A DNA stretch of 64,000 nt. It comes from CAZSDP01 sp964605665. Its GTDB lineage: Bacteria; Planctomycetota; UBA8108; UBA1146. The position numbers and the translations under genes are program-made. Numbering within the stretch: position 1 is the stretch's first letter; each line of letters begins with the position of its first letter. Shown in pieces: positions 49,172 to 58,332 of this stretch. The stretch is from NCBI GenBank assembly GCA_964605665.1, contig CAZSDP010000011.1, forward strand, positions 62,001-126,000, written 5' to 3'. The notes below the pieces were generated by a model that was not told the DNA's origin, searched no databases, and worked only from the letters and a program-made list of their open reading frames with translations.

Positions 49172-49518
49172 AGCACACCTCCCGATGATCGCGTCAGTGG
49201 CTGAAGGGCCTCCGATCGGAAGACCCTTCTAAGTGACGCTTCAGTTCAACCAAGGGCAACATCGGAAGACTACCCCCTCATCTGCAGATCGGCTTCTGAC
49301 GTAGATTGTCACTCTCAACGCATCGCTCAAATCTGCTGATCTGAAGTGGTTTACGCCCAATTCAAAACTTGAGAGTTCCTTCAAATCTGAACCATCTTTG
49401 AGGAATCGTTTCTTCCATCGACCGGGGAGAAGTCGGGGTAAGAGCTCAGATGAAGCGCGGGCTGTTGCGGTGTTCGTCGAATCGACCGTATCGAGTGAAA
49501 CGAAGCCAGTCTGGTCGG
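49172..49518. other. intergenic region downstream of the decarboxylase
   Basis: A 93-codon minus-strand frame (49522-49241, TTG start overlapping the decarboxylase stop as TTGA) fills most of this stretch, but its product matches nothing I know and its composition does not persuade me. Otherwise I see nothing. Confidence 0.35.
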
Positions 49519-50997
49519 TCAAAGTTCCGCTCTGGCAGCGGCGAGATCTTCGAGAGCCATCTCAATTCTCTCTGGGCCGGTGCGGAAACAGAGCACGCAC
49601 ACCCTGGCAATCCAACGCCCCTTCACTGTTGCTCCAGAAAGATAGACTCGGCCTCGTCGATTGACCCCTTCCATGAGAGCTCGCGTCATCGCATCCGCGG
49701 TCTCTGGACTCAAATCTCTGCCCCCCACATTCCGAGCGCGGAATGGAACCACCGTCAGTTGCGGCTCATCGACCAACTCGATGCCTTCGATTTCTTTCAG
49801 GCCTTCCGCCACGCGGAGCGCGAGTTCTCGCTTCTGCGCAATAGCTGCGCGGAGGTTTTTCAATCCATGAAGTTGAACCGCGAGCCAAATCGGTAACCCT
49901 CGAAACGGCCTCGATAGCTCAGGACCGAGTCGACTTGGATCATAAAATTCTGGGTCGGGAAGAGGTGGCAAGTAGCCTGCGGTCATCTCGTGAACAGCGC
50001 GTAAGTTCTCCCCTTCACGGACCAGGAGAGCTCCCGTACCGTAGGGAAGAAACAGCCCTTTGTGGGGATCGAGAGTCAGAGAGTCCGCTTCCGACAACCC
50101 GGTGAGACTCTTCTGCAGTGAGGGCACTAGATTGAAGAGCGCACCATAAGCTCCATCGACGTGATGCCAAATATCCTCTCTTCGAGCCAATGCTCCGATG
50201 TCCGCTAAAGGATCGATTGCGCCTGTATTGGTAGTTCCTGCGGAGCTGACCACAAGAAATGGCTCCAGTCCCGCTCTTCGATCGGTTTCGATCGCCTTCT
50301 CTAGACTGCTGAGGCACATTCGATATCGAGCATCTGTTTCAATACTGCGAATTCGATCTGCTGCAATCCCAGCCAAACGAGCACTCTTCTTCACGCAGTG
50401 ATGCACTTGATCGGAAACATACATCGTTCCCGCACGAATATTGACCCCGAGCTTTTTCTCGCGAGCAACAACGATCACGTTTTGATTGGAGGTGCTTCCG
50501 CCGGAGGTCAGCAGGCCAGCGGTGCCCTTTGGAAAACCCATCCAATCTCGCAGCCAGTCGAGAGTATGTCCTTCTAATTCCGCGAGAAGTGGGGCTGCCG
50601 CCCAAACCCCGGTAAACCGATTCGTAGCAGCACCAAGAAACTCACCAAGCGCACTCGCGAAAAGACCACCACCTGGGACGTAAGCGAGGTATCCAGGTCC
50701 AGGGGTGAGATAAGCAGCAGGGAGCCACTCATCGAAGAACTTGTCGAGGAGTGGCTCAAACGGTTGCGGATCTTCGGGAGCAGCGCGCTGCAGAGCTCTG
50801 CACCGGGCGATCAGCTCCTCGGACTGATGATAGCTCAATCCGAATTCGCCACCTGCAGGCATCTCTCCTAGAGCGGCATGATGAGAGATAATCCGCTCAA
50901 GCAATGAATGCCCCAGCGCGCGCATAGTGTCGGAGGAGAGATCTAGGGATGAATCTTCATCCGGGATCTCTGGGAGTGGTTGCTTTGCTGAATTCAT
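49519..50997 (-). CDS. pyridoxal-phosphate-dependent group II decarboxylase
   Basis: The 492-residue enzyme is of the aromatic amino acid/glutamate decarboxylase type. It shows YLAYVPGGGLFASALGEFLG, LLTSGGSTSNQN, IWHHVDGAYGALF and the PLP-lysine motif LTLDPHKGLFLPYGTG. It probably decarboxylates an amino acid; the substrate cannot be read with confidence. The ATG at 50997 begins family-like sequence, but the frame is open for 97 more codons upstream, up to the divergent methyltransferase start. Confidence 0.9.
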   Translation of the reverse strand: MNSAKQPLPEIPDEDSSLDLSSDTMRALGHSLLERIISHHAALGEMPAGGEFGLSYHQSEELIARCRALQRAAPEDPQPFEPLLDKFFDEWLPAAYLTPGPGYLAYVPGGGLFASALGEFLGAATNRFTGVWAAAPLLAELEGHTLDWLRDWMGFPKGTAGLLTSGGSTSNQNVIVVAREKKLGVNIRAGTMYVSDQVHHCVKKSARLAGIAADRIRSIETDARYRMCLSSLEKAIETDRRAGLEPFLVVSSAGTTNTGAIDPLADIGALARREDIWHHVDGAYGALFNLVPSLQKSLTGLSEADSLTLDPHKGLFLPYGTGALLVREGENLRAVHEMTAGYLPPLPDPEFYDPSRLGPELSRPFRGLPIWLAVQLHGLKNLRAAIAQKRELALRVAEGLKEIEGIELVDEPQLTVVPFRARNVGGRDLSPETADAMTRALMEGVNRRGRVYLSGATVKGRWIARVCVLCFRTGPERIEMALEDLAAARAEL

Positions 50998-51289
50998 GAT
51001 CGGGCATTGTCGCCGGAATCGGTCATCGAGATCGAGTGAATCAACCTCGATCGGTGGAAGGAAAACGAAAATTTCCTGATCGCTCGAATCGACCAGAAGA
51101 AGGGAGTCTTCGCCGTCAACGATCGTGAACGGCGCATTGTCTGCCGATTTTTGGTAAAAGACGAGGAGCTGCAGCGAATTCTGCGGTGAATCCTCGGTGA
51201 TCGAGCCTCGAAGTGTATCTCTTCTTTCAATCACAACTCCGTCGCGCCCTTGCGTCTTGCCGAATAGCGACAGATGGGAACAGATCAAA

Positions 51290-51949
51290 ATGGACAGAAT
51301 CCCCGAGCCGGAACTGATGGACGAGGATGAGCAGGCGCGCGCCTATGCAGAAGCGGACTTCGAAGAGCCACATGCGCACTGCCTAGACTTGCTGCTCGAG
51401 TCGATTCCAGAATTTCCCGATGAGGGGATTGCCGTCGATCTAGGATGTGGACCCGGAGACATCACGCTGCGCTTCGCGAGACATTTCCCCAAGTGGCAGG
51501 TTGATGGAATCGATGGTGCAGCTGCGATGCTCCATTACGGTCAACAAGATCTGATGCGATCAGGACTCAGTGAGAGGGTTCGATTGATCCATGGCTATCT
51601 ACCCTTGGAGCAATTCCCACGAGACTCATACGATTTCATCTTCTCGAACAGCCTTCTCCACCACTTAGCCGATCCGATGGTCTTATGGAACACCGTGAAG
51701 CAAGCCGGTACATCAGGCACCCCCGTCTTCATCATGGACCTCGCACGCGCTGAAAACCAAGAAGAAGCAAAGCGCCTCGTTGATGAGTATGCGGCTGGAG
51801 AACCGAATATTCTTCGTACCGACTTCTTTCACTCCCTGTGTGCAGCATATCGACCGGAAGAAGTGCAGGCGCAACTGAAAGAAGCCCAGCTCGAACTCGA
51901 AGTTCGCCAAGTTACTGACCGCCACTTGATTGTCTGGGGTTCAATCTGA
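51290..51949 (+). CDS. class I SAM-dependent methyltransferase
   Basis: The 219-residue product has motif I IAVDLGCGPGDITLRFA, the acidic residue region WQVDGIDGAAAML, and DFIFSNSLLHHLADPMVLW. This is the Methyltransf_11/25-type fold; the substrate is unknown. The start is placed at ATG 51290; the Shine-Dalgarno is weak. It diverges from the PLP decarboxylase, leaving 292 bases that should hold both promoters. Confidence 0.85.
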   Translation: MDRIPEPELMDEDEQARAYAEADFEEPHAHCLDLLLESIPEFPDEGIAVDLGCGPGDITLRFARHFPKWQVDGIDGAAAMLHYGQQDLMRSGLSERVRLIHGYLPLEQFPRDSYDFIFSNSLLHHLADPMVLWNTVKQAGTSGTPVFIMDLARAENQEEAKRLVDEYAAGEPNILRTDFFHSLCAAYRPEEVQAQLKEAQLELEVRQVTDRHLIVWGSI

Positions 51950-52018
51950 AGGCCGATGAGTCGAGTTCGTCACTCAATTTGCAAATCTAGAGTAATTGAA
52001 TCGCTTTAGTTCGCTGCT

Positions 52019-53560
52019 TCATCTTCGCCAGGTGAGTGGGACCAATATCACCGCTACCGCGTAGATTTCCAATCGACCCAACAACATCAAGAAGACCAGA
52101 AGAGCTTTTCCGACATCTGGAATCTGACCATAGTTCTCCATCGGGCCGACTCCTCCAAGACCCGGACCGATGTTTCCTATCGTCGCCAAGACTGACCCAA
52201 ATGCGGTCAGCAAGGCCTCGTTCTGGGTCGAAAATGAGTTCACGTCTTCTCGATGCTGATCACCATCGGCTGGGTTCGCCCCGAGGATCATCGACATGGC
52301 AAGTACCGCGATGAAGAAAACAACCAGGTAGAGAGCGAAGTATCCCAAAACTCTGGCGATCACTTCGCGCTCGATAGACACTCCCCCAATCTTGAGGGGT
52401 ATCACTGCATGAGGTCGCACAAGTCGCTTGATCTCTCTCACCCCAAACTTGAAGAGCAAGAGAACCCGAACGCACTTGACGCCACCTCCCGTGCTCCCGG
52501 CACATGCACCAAAGACCATCAGGGCTACAAGCAAGACGCGGCAGACGTTGGGCCAGCGATCGAAATCTGCGGTTACAAAGCCGGTCGTCGTTGTCACCGC
52601 AGCGACTTGGAAGGACGCATATCGAAAACAATCTCCGACTGTCTCGTATTTTTGCGGATGAGCATCACGGTCGGGAAATGCGTCGAAGTACAGAAACAGC
52701 GTGATCAACACCGTGGCAATTGCAATAACCCCGAAATAGAAGCGGAATTCACTATCCCTCGGATGGAGCAGCCCCTTACCAATCAACGCACGGTAATGCA
52801 GAACGAAGTTCGCTCCGGCGAGAAACATAAAGATCGTCACGACGGTATCAACATACACACTGTCATACTGCGCGATACTCGCGTTCTGGGTGGAGAAACC
52901 ACCGGTGGCCAATGTCCCAAAGGCGTGACACGCCGCATCGAACCAGCCCATCACTGGCCAAAGCAGAGCCATTTCAATCGCGGTAAGTACGAAATACACA
53001 ATCCAGAGTATCGCGGCAGTTTGGGCGATTCTCGGAGCCAACTTGTCCGCGGTAGGTCCCGGAACTTCAGCTCGGAGCATTTGGTACCCACCTGCTCCGA
53101 GGAACGGCAAGATCGCAACGGTCAGCACCACGATGCCCATCCCGCCGAGCCAATGGGTCAAACTGCGCCAAAAGAGTAGACCTTTGGGAAGGGATTCGAT
53201 GTCTGAAAGTATCGAGGCACCCGTGGTCGTGAACCCACTCATCGTTTCGAAATATGCGTCGAGGTAACTGGGGATCCCATTGGGCGCGAGATAGAACGGC
53301 AGCGCGGCGAAAGCGGAAAGCACCGCCCAGCCCAATCCAACCACTGCAAAACCTTCGCGCGTTCCCAGTTGTTGGTAAGACCCACGACAGGAGAGAAATG
53401 CACCTGCGCCGACGATCAAACAGATCGCAATCGAAGTCAAAAATGCCGGGATCTCAGCTAGGGACGACATGAAGAATGCGATCGCAAGGGGAATACAGAG
53501 TGTTCCACCGAGGATCATCACCAAGATGCCGAGCAAGGAGACCAAGGCACGCATCTTCAT
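52019..53560 (-). CDS. trkH: potassium uptake channel subunit TrkH
   Basis: The 513-residue polytopic protein shows the four-repeat TrkH/KtrB pattern: YFETMSGFTTTGASIL (first filter), HAFGTLATGGFSTQ, QVAAVTTTTGFVTADFD and GSVLATIGNIGPGLG. It moves K+ across the inner membrane under control of TrkA, encoded 64 bases upstream in the same direction. Confidence 0.95.
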   Translation of the reverse strand: MKMRALVSLLGILVMILGGTLCIPLAIAFFMSSLAEIPAFLTSIAICLIVGAGAFLSCRGSYQQLGTREGFAVVGLGWAVLSAFAALPFYLAPNGIPSYLDAYFETMSGFTTTGASILSDIESLPKGLLFWRSLTHWLGGMGIVVLTVAILPFLGAGGYQMLRAEVPGPTADKLAPRIAQTAAILWIVYFVLTAIEMALLWPVMGWFDAACHAFGTLATGGFSTQNASIAQYDSVYVDTVVTIFMFLAGANFVLHYRALIGKGLLHPRDSEFRFYFGVIAIATVLITLFLYFDAFPDRDAHPQKYETVGDCFRYASFQVAAVTTTTGFVTADFDRWPNVCRVLLVALMVFGACAGSTGGGVKCVRVLLLFKFGVREIKRLVRPHAVIPLKIGGVSIEREVIARVLGYFALYLVVFFIAVLAMSMILGANPADGDQHREDVNSFSTQNEALLTAFGSVLATIGNIGPGLGGVGPMENYGQIPDVGKALLVFLMLLGRLEIYAVAVILVPLTWRR

Positions 53561-53624
53561 CGATCGAGCTCCCCCTCCGCATCATTCTGCTCGAACAGGC
53601 AAGTCGCGCTAAATTGTGAGCAAC

Positions 53625-54983
53625 TTACCGCTTCTTGGCGAAGAGTTTTTCAATTGAAGCAACCGCTTCAGGTAGAGCGAAAATCACCACATGGTCATCT
53701 TCTTGAATTGTGGTCTCTCCACTGGGAATCACGACAGATTCCGATCGTTGTATTGCTCCGACAATCGAACCCCGCGGTAGCTTCAACTCAAACAACGCTT
53801 TCCCCACGAGGGCAGACTCTGCTGTTACAAGGTATTCACGCGCTTCCGCCCCGCTCTCTCCAATCTGCGAGACTTGGAGAACTCGCCCACGACGGATATG
53901 ACGCAGAATCGTGTTGACGGTCAAGAGACGTGGAGTCACCGCGACGCCAACATCAAGAGTATTCAAAATCGGCAAGTAGACCGGTTCTTGTGCTTGCACG
54001 ACAACACGGCGCACTCCCAATTTTCGAATCAACAGCGCATGCATGAGATTCGTCTGATCGTCGTCGGTCAATGACAAGTAAAAGTCAGCATCTGCGAGGT
54101 TGTTGTCACTCACGAAGTCTGGGTCAACTGCGTCTCCACACAAGACCAGAGCTTTAGACACTTGCTCACTCGCCTTTTCTGCCCGCTCACGATCACGATC
54201 GATCAGAGTCACACAGCGGAATCTAGATTCAATTCTCTGGGCAAGCTCAATACCGAGCTGAGTACACCCTTCTATGACGACATGCTCTACCCGCTCTTCT
54301 TCCGGATGAACAAGATCGCGGAAAGCTCCTAGAGATTTCCGGTGCAAGAACACATAGATTCGATCGCCAGCTCGAAGCTCGTCGTCGCCACCGGGTATGA
54401 CGAGTTCTCCATCAGGTCGGGCTATCGCCACAATCAGAGCATGTAGGGAATTTGAGTACTGCTCCTTCAACATTCGAAGCTTGAGTCCACACAGTGGAGA
54501 CTCTGCTGACACCTCGTATCCCCACAAGAGCAGATCGCCGGCAGCGAATTCCGCCACGTCAAATGCGCCAGGATTGCGGATGATTCGCTCGAGAAGGTCG
54601 GCGGTGGTTGCAACCGAGTTGATCATGAAGTCTGCGCCGAATTCATCGGGCGACAGAATCGAGTCAGGAGCGGAGAGCTCGCGGTTTCTGAGGCGGACAA
54701 CAATCTTTCGAGCACCCATTTTCCGGGCGATCTTGCTGCAAACCAGATTGGTATTATCACGGTCGGTGACCGCGATCACCAAATCCGCCCCCTCAGCGCC
54801 AGCCTTGCGAAGAACTGATGGACTCGAGGCATCTCCGAGGACTGCCAGTACATTCATCTTCTCATCGATCCGACGCACGAGATTCGGATCTGCATCGATC
54901 ACAGAGATGTCATGACCTTCGACAGACAGTCTCTGAGCAAGATGAAACCCAACAACTCCCGCGCCAACCAAGATGATGCGCAT
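53625..54983 (-). CDS. trkA: Trk system potassium uptake regulator TrkA
   Basis: The 452-residue cytoplasmic protein has two RCK modules: an N-terminal Rossmann domain (IILVGAGVVGFHLAQRL, VIDADPNLVRR) with a TrkA-C domain, then a second set (VVIEGCTQLGIELAQRI, TLIDRDRERAEK) with its own TrkA-C domain. It binds NAD(H) or ATP and gates TrkH. It starts 11 bases after the stop of the upstream secreted-protein gene and precedes trkH. Confidence 0.95.
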   Translation of the reverse strand: MRIILVGAGVVGFHLAQRLSVEGHDISVIDADPNLVRRIDEKMNVLAVLGDASSPSVLRKAGAEGADLVIAVTDRDNTNLVCSKIARKMGARKIVVRLRNRELSAPDSILSPDEFGADFMINSVATTADLLERIIRNPGAFDVAEFAAGDLLLWGYEVSAESPLCGLKLRMLKEQYSNSLHALIVAIARPDGELVIPGGDDELRAGDRIYVFLHRKSLGAFRDLVHPEEERVEHVVIEGCTQLGIELAQRIESRFRCVTLIDRDRERAEKASEQVSKALVLCGDAVDPDFVSDNNLADADFYLSLTDDDQTNLMHALLIRKLGVRRVVVQAQEPVYLPILNTLDVGVAVTPRLLTVNTILRHIRRGRVLQVSQIGESGAEAREYLVTAESALVGKALFELKLPRGSIVGAIQRSESVVIPSGETTIQEDDHVVIFALPEAVASIEKLFAKKR

Positions 54984-54994
54984 GACCGCTCGAC

Positions 54995-55903
54995 CTACTC
55001 TCGCCCCGGGGTCGAGTCAGAGGAATCGATGGCGTCTTTCGGAGAATCAACCTTCGAAGGAGCTTCTAACTTGAATTCTTTCGCGGCCCATTTCCGATCG
55101 AGCTTACCCTCGATGCGAATCTCATGAATGACGAAGCGCACGTCATTCCAGAGCAACCCGACTCGCCCACCGGTCGGTGGTTTGCTCGGCTGGAACTCCT
55201 GAAAAGAACTCTCAAAGCTGAGGGTGAGCTTGCCATCCTCGTCGACTTCCAAGCTCTGGGTTCGAGGAGCAACTTTATCAACCCACTTACTCGGACTACG
55301 ATTGTGTTCCTTCAGTTGCGCGCGGCCAAATTTCAGAGATTTCTTCGGACGTTTCTGAACGGGAATCACCCCATAGTCACTGGCCAAAAACTCTGTGGGG
55401 CTTGCGTGCACCAACATCAAAAAGTGGCTCTTCGATTCAACCCATTGGAACTGCATCTCGACTTCGATTCGGACGACATCTTCAAAGTGAGGGTGCAAGA
55501 GAATGCCTCCACCGGTGTGAGACTGGAAGCAGTAGATACCGTCAGGCCCTTTTTTTCCCCGCACGAAGTTCTCGCGAAACTCGATATGGCTCGGATCTCC
55601 CCGACCAAAGTGCTCGTAGTCATTTCGAATTTCTTCTGGGTTGTCGTAGTGAATCTTCAAGATCTCTCCGTCGTAGGAGAATTGACCATGGATGATCTCT
55701 GAGAGCTTTTGGCGGATCTGGTTGGTGAAAACCTCTTCGGGATCGATCTGCTGCTCCTCCTCTTCATCATCATCCAATGCCCGCATATCAATAGTGACGT
55801 CAGCTGCGTTCAGCTCCTGCCCTAGAGTCTCTGGAGGTGTGTTCGGTGCATCAGCGGCGGAAGATAAAAGGCTGAATGCAAAGAGTAGGCAAAGTAACGA
55901 CAT
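54995..55903 (-). CDS. secreted protein of unknown function, lectin-like fold suspected
   Basis: The 302-residue product starts at ATG 55903 with GGAG seven bases upstream and a signal peptide (LLCLLFAFSLLSSAADA). A very acidic stretch (DDDEEEEQQ) follows. The body has HIEFRENFVRGKKGPDGIY, FEDVVRIEVEMQFQWVES and GGRVGLLWNDVRFVIHEI. The last resembles the end strand of DUF1080-like concanavalin/jelly-roll domains, but I do not claim the family. trkA follows after 11 bases, so it may be in the trk transcript. Confidence 0.7.
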   Translation of the reverse strand: MSLLCLLFAFSLLSSAADAPNTPPETLGQELNAADVTIDMRALDDDEEEEQQIDPEEVFTNQIRQKLSEIIHGQFSYDGEILKIHYDNPEEIRNDYEHFGRGDPSHIEFRENFVRGKKGPDGIYCFQSHTGGGILLHPHFEDVVRIEVEMQFQWVESKSHFLMLVHASPTEFLASDYGVIPVQKRPKKSLKFGRAQLKEHNRSPSKWVDKVAPRTQSLEVDEDGKLTLSFESSFQEFQPSKPPTGGRVGLLWNDVRFVIHEIRIEGKLDRKWAAKEFKLEAPSKVDSPKDAIDSSDSTPGRE

Positions 55904-56146
55904 CGAACGTCTCCTTTTCCGAGGGAGGAGCAACCGGCCGAGCCATGGAAGCCAAGACAGCTCCCTAGCCGGATCAGGGCGATTCTAGTCTGCGGCACCT
56001 GGATGTGGTCAAGAAAATCCCGTCATACCCCAGCCCTGGAGTTCCAAAATCTCCCGGAAGACTCCAGAGCTAAGGATGACGGCGGGAATCGCCCGAGATA
56101 TCCTGTTTCTCCAAAGAAGATCCCTGACCACTACCGGAGGTCGATT

Positions 56147-57220
56147 GTGAACCGATCGAGATCAAAATTACGCTGGGACTTGTGGACAACTCGGGTGAGA
56201 AAATTCTGCCGACGAAAGCAGGGAGGCTCACAAGTCTCCGTGGCCGGCTCAATCCTCCTCTTAACACTCGTGCTGATCTCAACCGCGAATACACAGCCCC
56301 TCTATGGTCAACCGATCAATGGCGGCGGATTTGCCGCTCTGGTCAATGGCGAACCGATCACGGTGTATGAACTCGAGAAGGCTCTCACCCGGCGTCTGAT
56401 GATGCTTCGATCACGGTTTCCCGATGGCCTAGCAGACGAACTGATCACGCAGCAACGCAAGGAAGTTCTCGAGGAGTTGATCACTGAGAAGCTACTCCTG
56501 TCTCGTTGTGATCAGGAAAATCTCGAGATACGACCGGAAGCAATCGACCAGTGGATCCAATCCCGAATCGACCAAATGCGCACTCAGGATGACTCGATCC
56601 GAGACATCGATGACTTCTTCGATCTATGGGAGTCCGACTTCGGAGAGAACGAAGAGCAAGCGAGACAGCAGATCCGAAATCGAATCCGCATCAGCGAACT
56701 ACTCCGAGGGATCTACACCCAAGAGTACATCTCTCCGACGGAGCTTCGGGAGTACTACAAGAATCATCTAGAACTCTTCTCCACTGAGACGAAGTACCGG
56801 TTTCAGCAGATCTTGTTGACCCGCTCCGACCCAGATCTCAAGGAGAAGCTCAAAGCGATCCAGAGTGACGTGGAGAATGAGCGCGACTTTGCGGAAATGG
56901 TTGCCGAATACTCAGTCGGCCCTCGCTCGGACATCGGTGGACTGTGGGAGAGAACCGAAAACCAGCTCAATTCCTGGCTTCCACCGATTCCCACCACCGT
57001 TCGGGGGTTAAAGGTCGGCGAGATCAGCGAGCCACTCCATTCTCTCGAGAGCACCCACGTGATTCTCCTCGTCGAGCGCCAAGAGGGACGCCGCAAGGAT
57101 TTCTCTGAGTGCCAGCAGGAGATTCGGAGTCGACTCCGCGCTGCCCGAGAGAGTATTCAACAAGAGCAATTCGAGAAGACGCTGCGCGAAGACGCCGAAG
57201 TTCGCCGCTTTATCCGTTGA
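56147..57220 (+). CDS. SurA/PpiC-type peptidyl-prolyl isomerase, exported
   Basis: The 357-residue product starts at GTG 56147 with GGAGG six bases upstream. A Lys/Arg-rich N-terminus precedes a signal anchor (SILLLTLVLISTANTQ). A SurA-N-like chaperone part (ALVNGEPITVYELEKAL, LEELITEKLLLSRC) is followed by a parvulin domain from about residue 220 (YRFQQILLTRSDPD, AEYSVGPRSDIGGLW, GLKVGEISEPLHSLE). It probably assists folding of envelope proteins. It diverges from the secreted-protein gene before trkA. Confidence 0.88.
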   Translation: MNRSRSKLRWDLWTTRVRKFCRRKQGGSQVSVAGSILLLTLVLISTANTQPLYGQPINGGGFAALVNGEPITVYELEKALTRRLMMLRSRFPDGLADELITQQRKEVLEELITEKLLLSRCDQENLEIRPEAIDQWIQSRIDQMRTQDDSIRDIDDFFDLWESDFGENEEQARQQIRNRIRISELLRGIYTQEYISPTELREYYKNHLELFSTETKYRFQQILLTRSDPDLKEKLKAIQSDVENERDFAEMVAEYSVGPRSDIGGLWERTENQLNSWLPPIPTTVRGLKVGEISEPLHSLESTHVILLVERQEGRRKDFSECQQEIRSRLRAARESIQQEQFEKTLREDAEVRRFIR

Positions 57221-57302
57221 GCGGCCTTGTATCCAATGATTGCAAAGGGACTCTTCTCGCTCTGCTTCAATCGTCTTCATCGTGAATAGGGAACAACTCG
57301 CG

Positions 57303-57347
57303 CAAAAATGAAACTGGCCGTCTTCCTTTGCAGAAAGACGGCCAGTT
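57303..57347 (-). terminator. terminator of the minus-strand lipoprotein-sorting-like gene
   Basis: A 13-bp perfect stem (57312-57324 with 57335-57347) lies between converging genes. On the minus strand it is followed by TTTCATTTTTG. Confidence 0.75.
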
Positions 57348-57369
57348 GATTCAATGCTGTGAAACTACT

Positions 57370-58239
57370 CTAGCCGGCGCTGTCCCCTTCTTCTTTCGCT
57401 TTCTCCCGTTTGCGCCGTTGATCCACCAGCTTTCGAATCGTATCTGGCAAAGCGAATTGCGCTGCCTGAATCTCACCGTTGTGTTCGACTCGATCGATGC
57501 TCATCACCATCTTCTGGGGACCCTGCTCAATTTCGATCCGATGGGGAATCATGACTCCATCGATCTCCCGATAATCGAGCGTATCCATGGTCATGTTGAT
57601 TTTTCCCACCATCGGAGCTTCGACTGTCGACTTCATCCGTTGAGAAAGATGGTTGTCCTTCCGAATAAACCAGGATTCCTTCTGGTCGGAGTTGGAAACC
57701 ATATCGAGCTGCCAGCAACTCACTCCCTTGACGTCTACTTCGCCAACGAACTTCATGTCCTTGTAGTCTTCTTCAACCCGAAGCAGCGGGTGCAACTTGG
57801 AACTCCGGAAGTTCATCTCCTCCTCGACACCCTCGAGGAGACGGCCGCCTTGAATCGGGTCGTTACCCCAAGCAATCTCGCCAAGTCGCCCTTGTTCGAA
57901 GCTGCCCATTCCCTCTAGCGACATCGACTCCCGGTACATACCAGAACCGGCGTTCCAGCTGGTGAACTTCGCGGTCATCCCCATGCCAACCATCTCTAGC
58001 TGGCCGTAGAGCACTCGACTCGCGATGTTGGAATAAGCTTTGGTGCCACCCTCTGCCTCAATCATCCACTGAATGAGTTGAAGTGGGTTCTCTGGAGTCT
58101 TCGCTTCTTGACTCGCCGAATCTCCACCAGCTGCAGCGCCCTCTTGCGCCCAAACGGAAGTCGTAGACAAAGCTGCAATCATCACTGCCACGAGGATGGA
58201 GAATCCTCCTCGCATCAGAACGCTTCGGTACATTTTCAT
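57370..58239 (-). CDS. exported protein, LolA/outer-membrane lipoprotein-sorting-like
   Basis: The 289-residue product has a signal peptide (GGFSILVAVMIAALSTTSVWAQ). The mature part has the run of beta strands seen in LolA/LppX-like proteins: SRVLYGQLEMVGMGMTAKF, SCWQLDMVSNSDQKESWFI, the GKINMTMDTLDYREIDGVM region and IPHRIEIEQGP. The assignment rests on pattern only. The start may be ATG 58239 or ATG 58233; the second has better Shine-Dalgarno spacing. It follows the S41 protease gene by 93 bases. Confidence 0.65.
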   Translation of the reverse strand: MKMYRSVLMRGGFSILVAVMIAALSTTSVWAQEGAAAGGDSASQEAKTPENPLQLIQWMIEAEGGTKAYSNIASRVLYGQLEMVGMGMTAKFTSWNAGSGMYRESMSLEGMGSFEQGRLGEIAWGNDPIQGGRLLEGVEEEMNFRSSKLHPLLRVEEDYKDMKFVGEVDVKGVSCWQLDMVSNSDQKESWFIRKDNHLSQRMKSTVEAPMVGKINMTMDTLDYREIDGVMIPHRIEIEQGPQKMVMSIDRVEHNGEIQAAQFALPDTIRKLVDQRRKREKAKEEGDSAG

Positions 58240-58332
58240 GTCCTTTCCGAGGTCACCAACAACTGGTGGCAAGTCGTATTTCATCGAAGGATATACACTG
58301 TCATGCAAGAAACGAAACGGTTTCAGCGTCTA

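Noticed and set aside
49241..49522. A 93-codon frame overlapping the decarboxylase stop as TTGA
   Set aside because: Overlap suggests coupling, but the product is unlike any family I know and its composition is not convincing. It is noted as part of the gap only.
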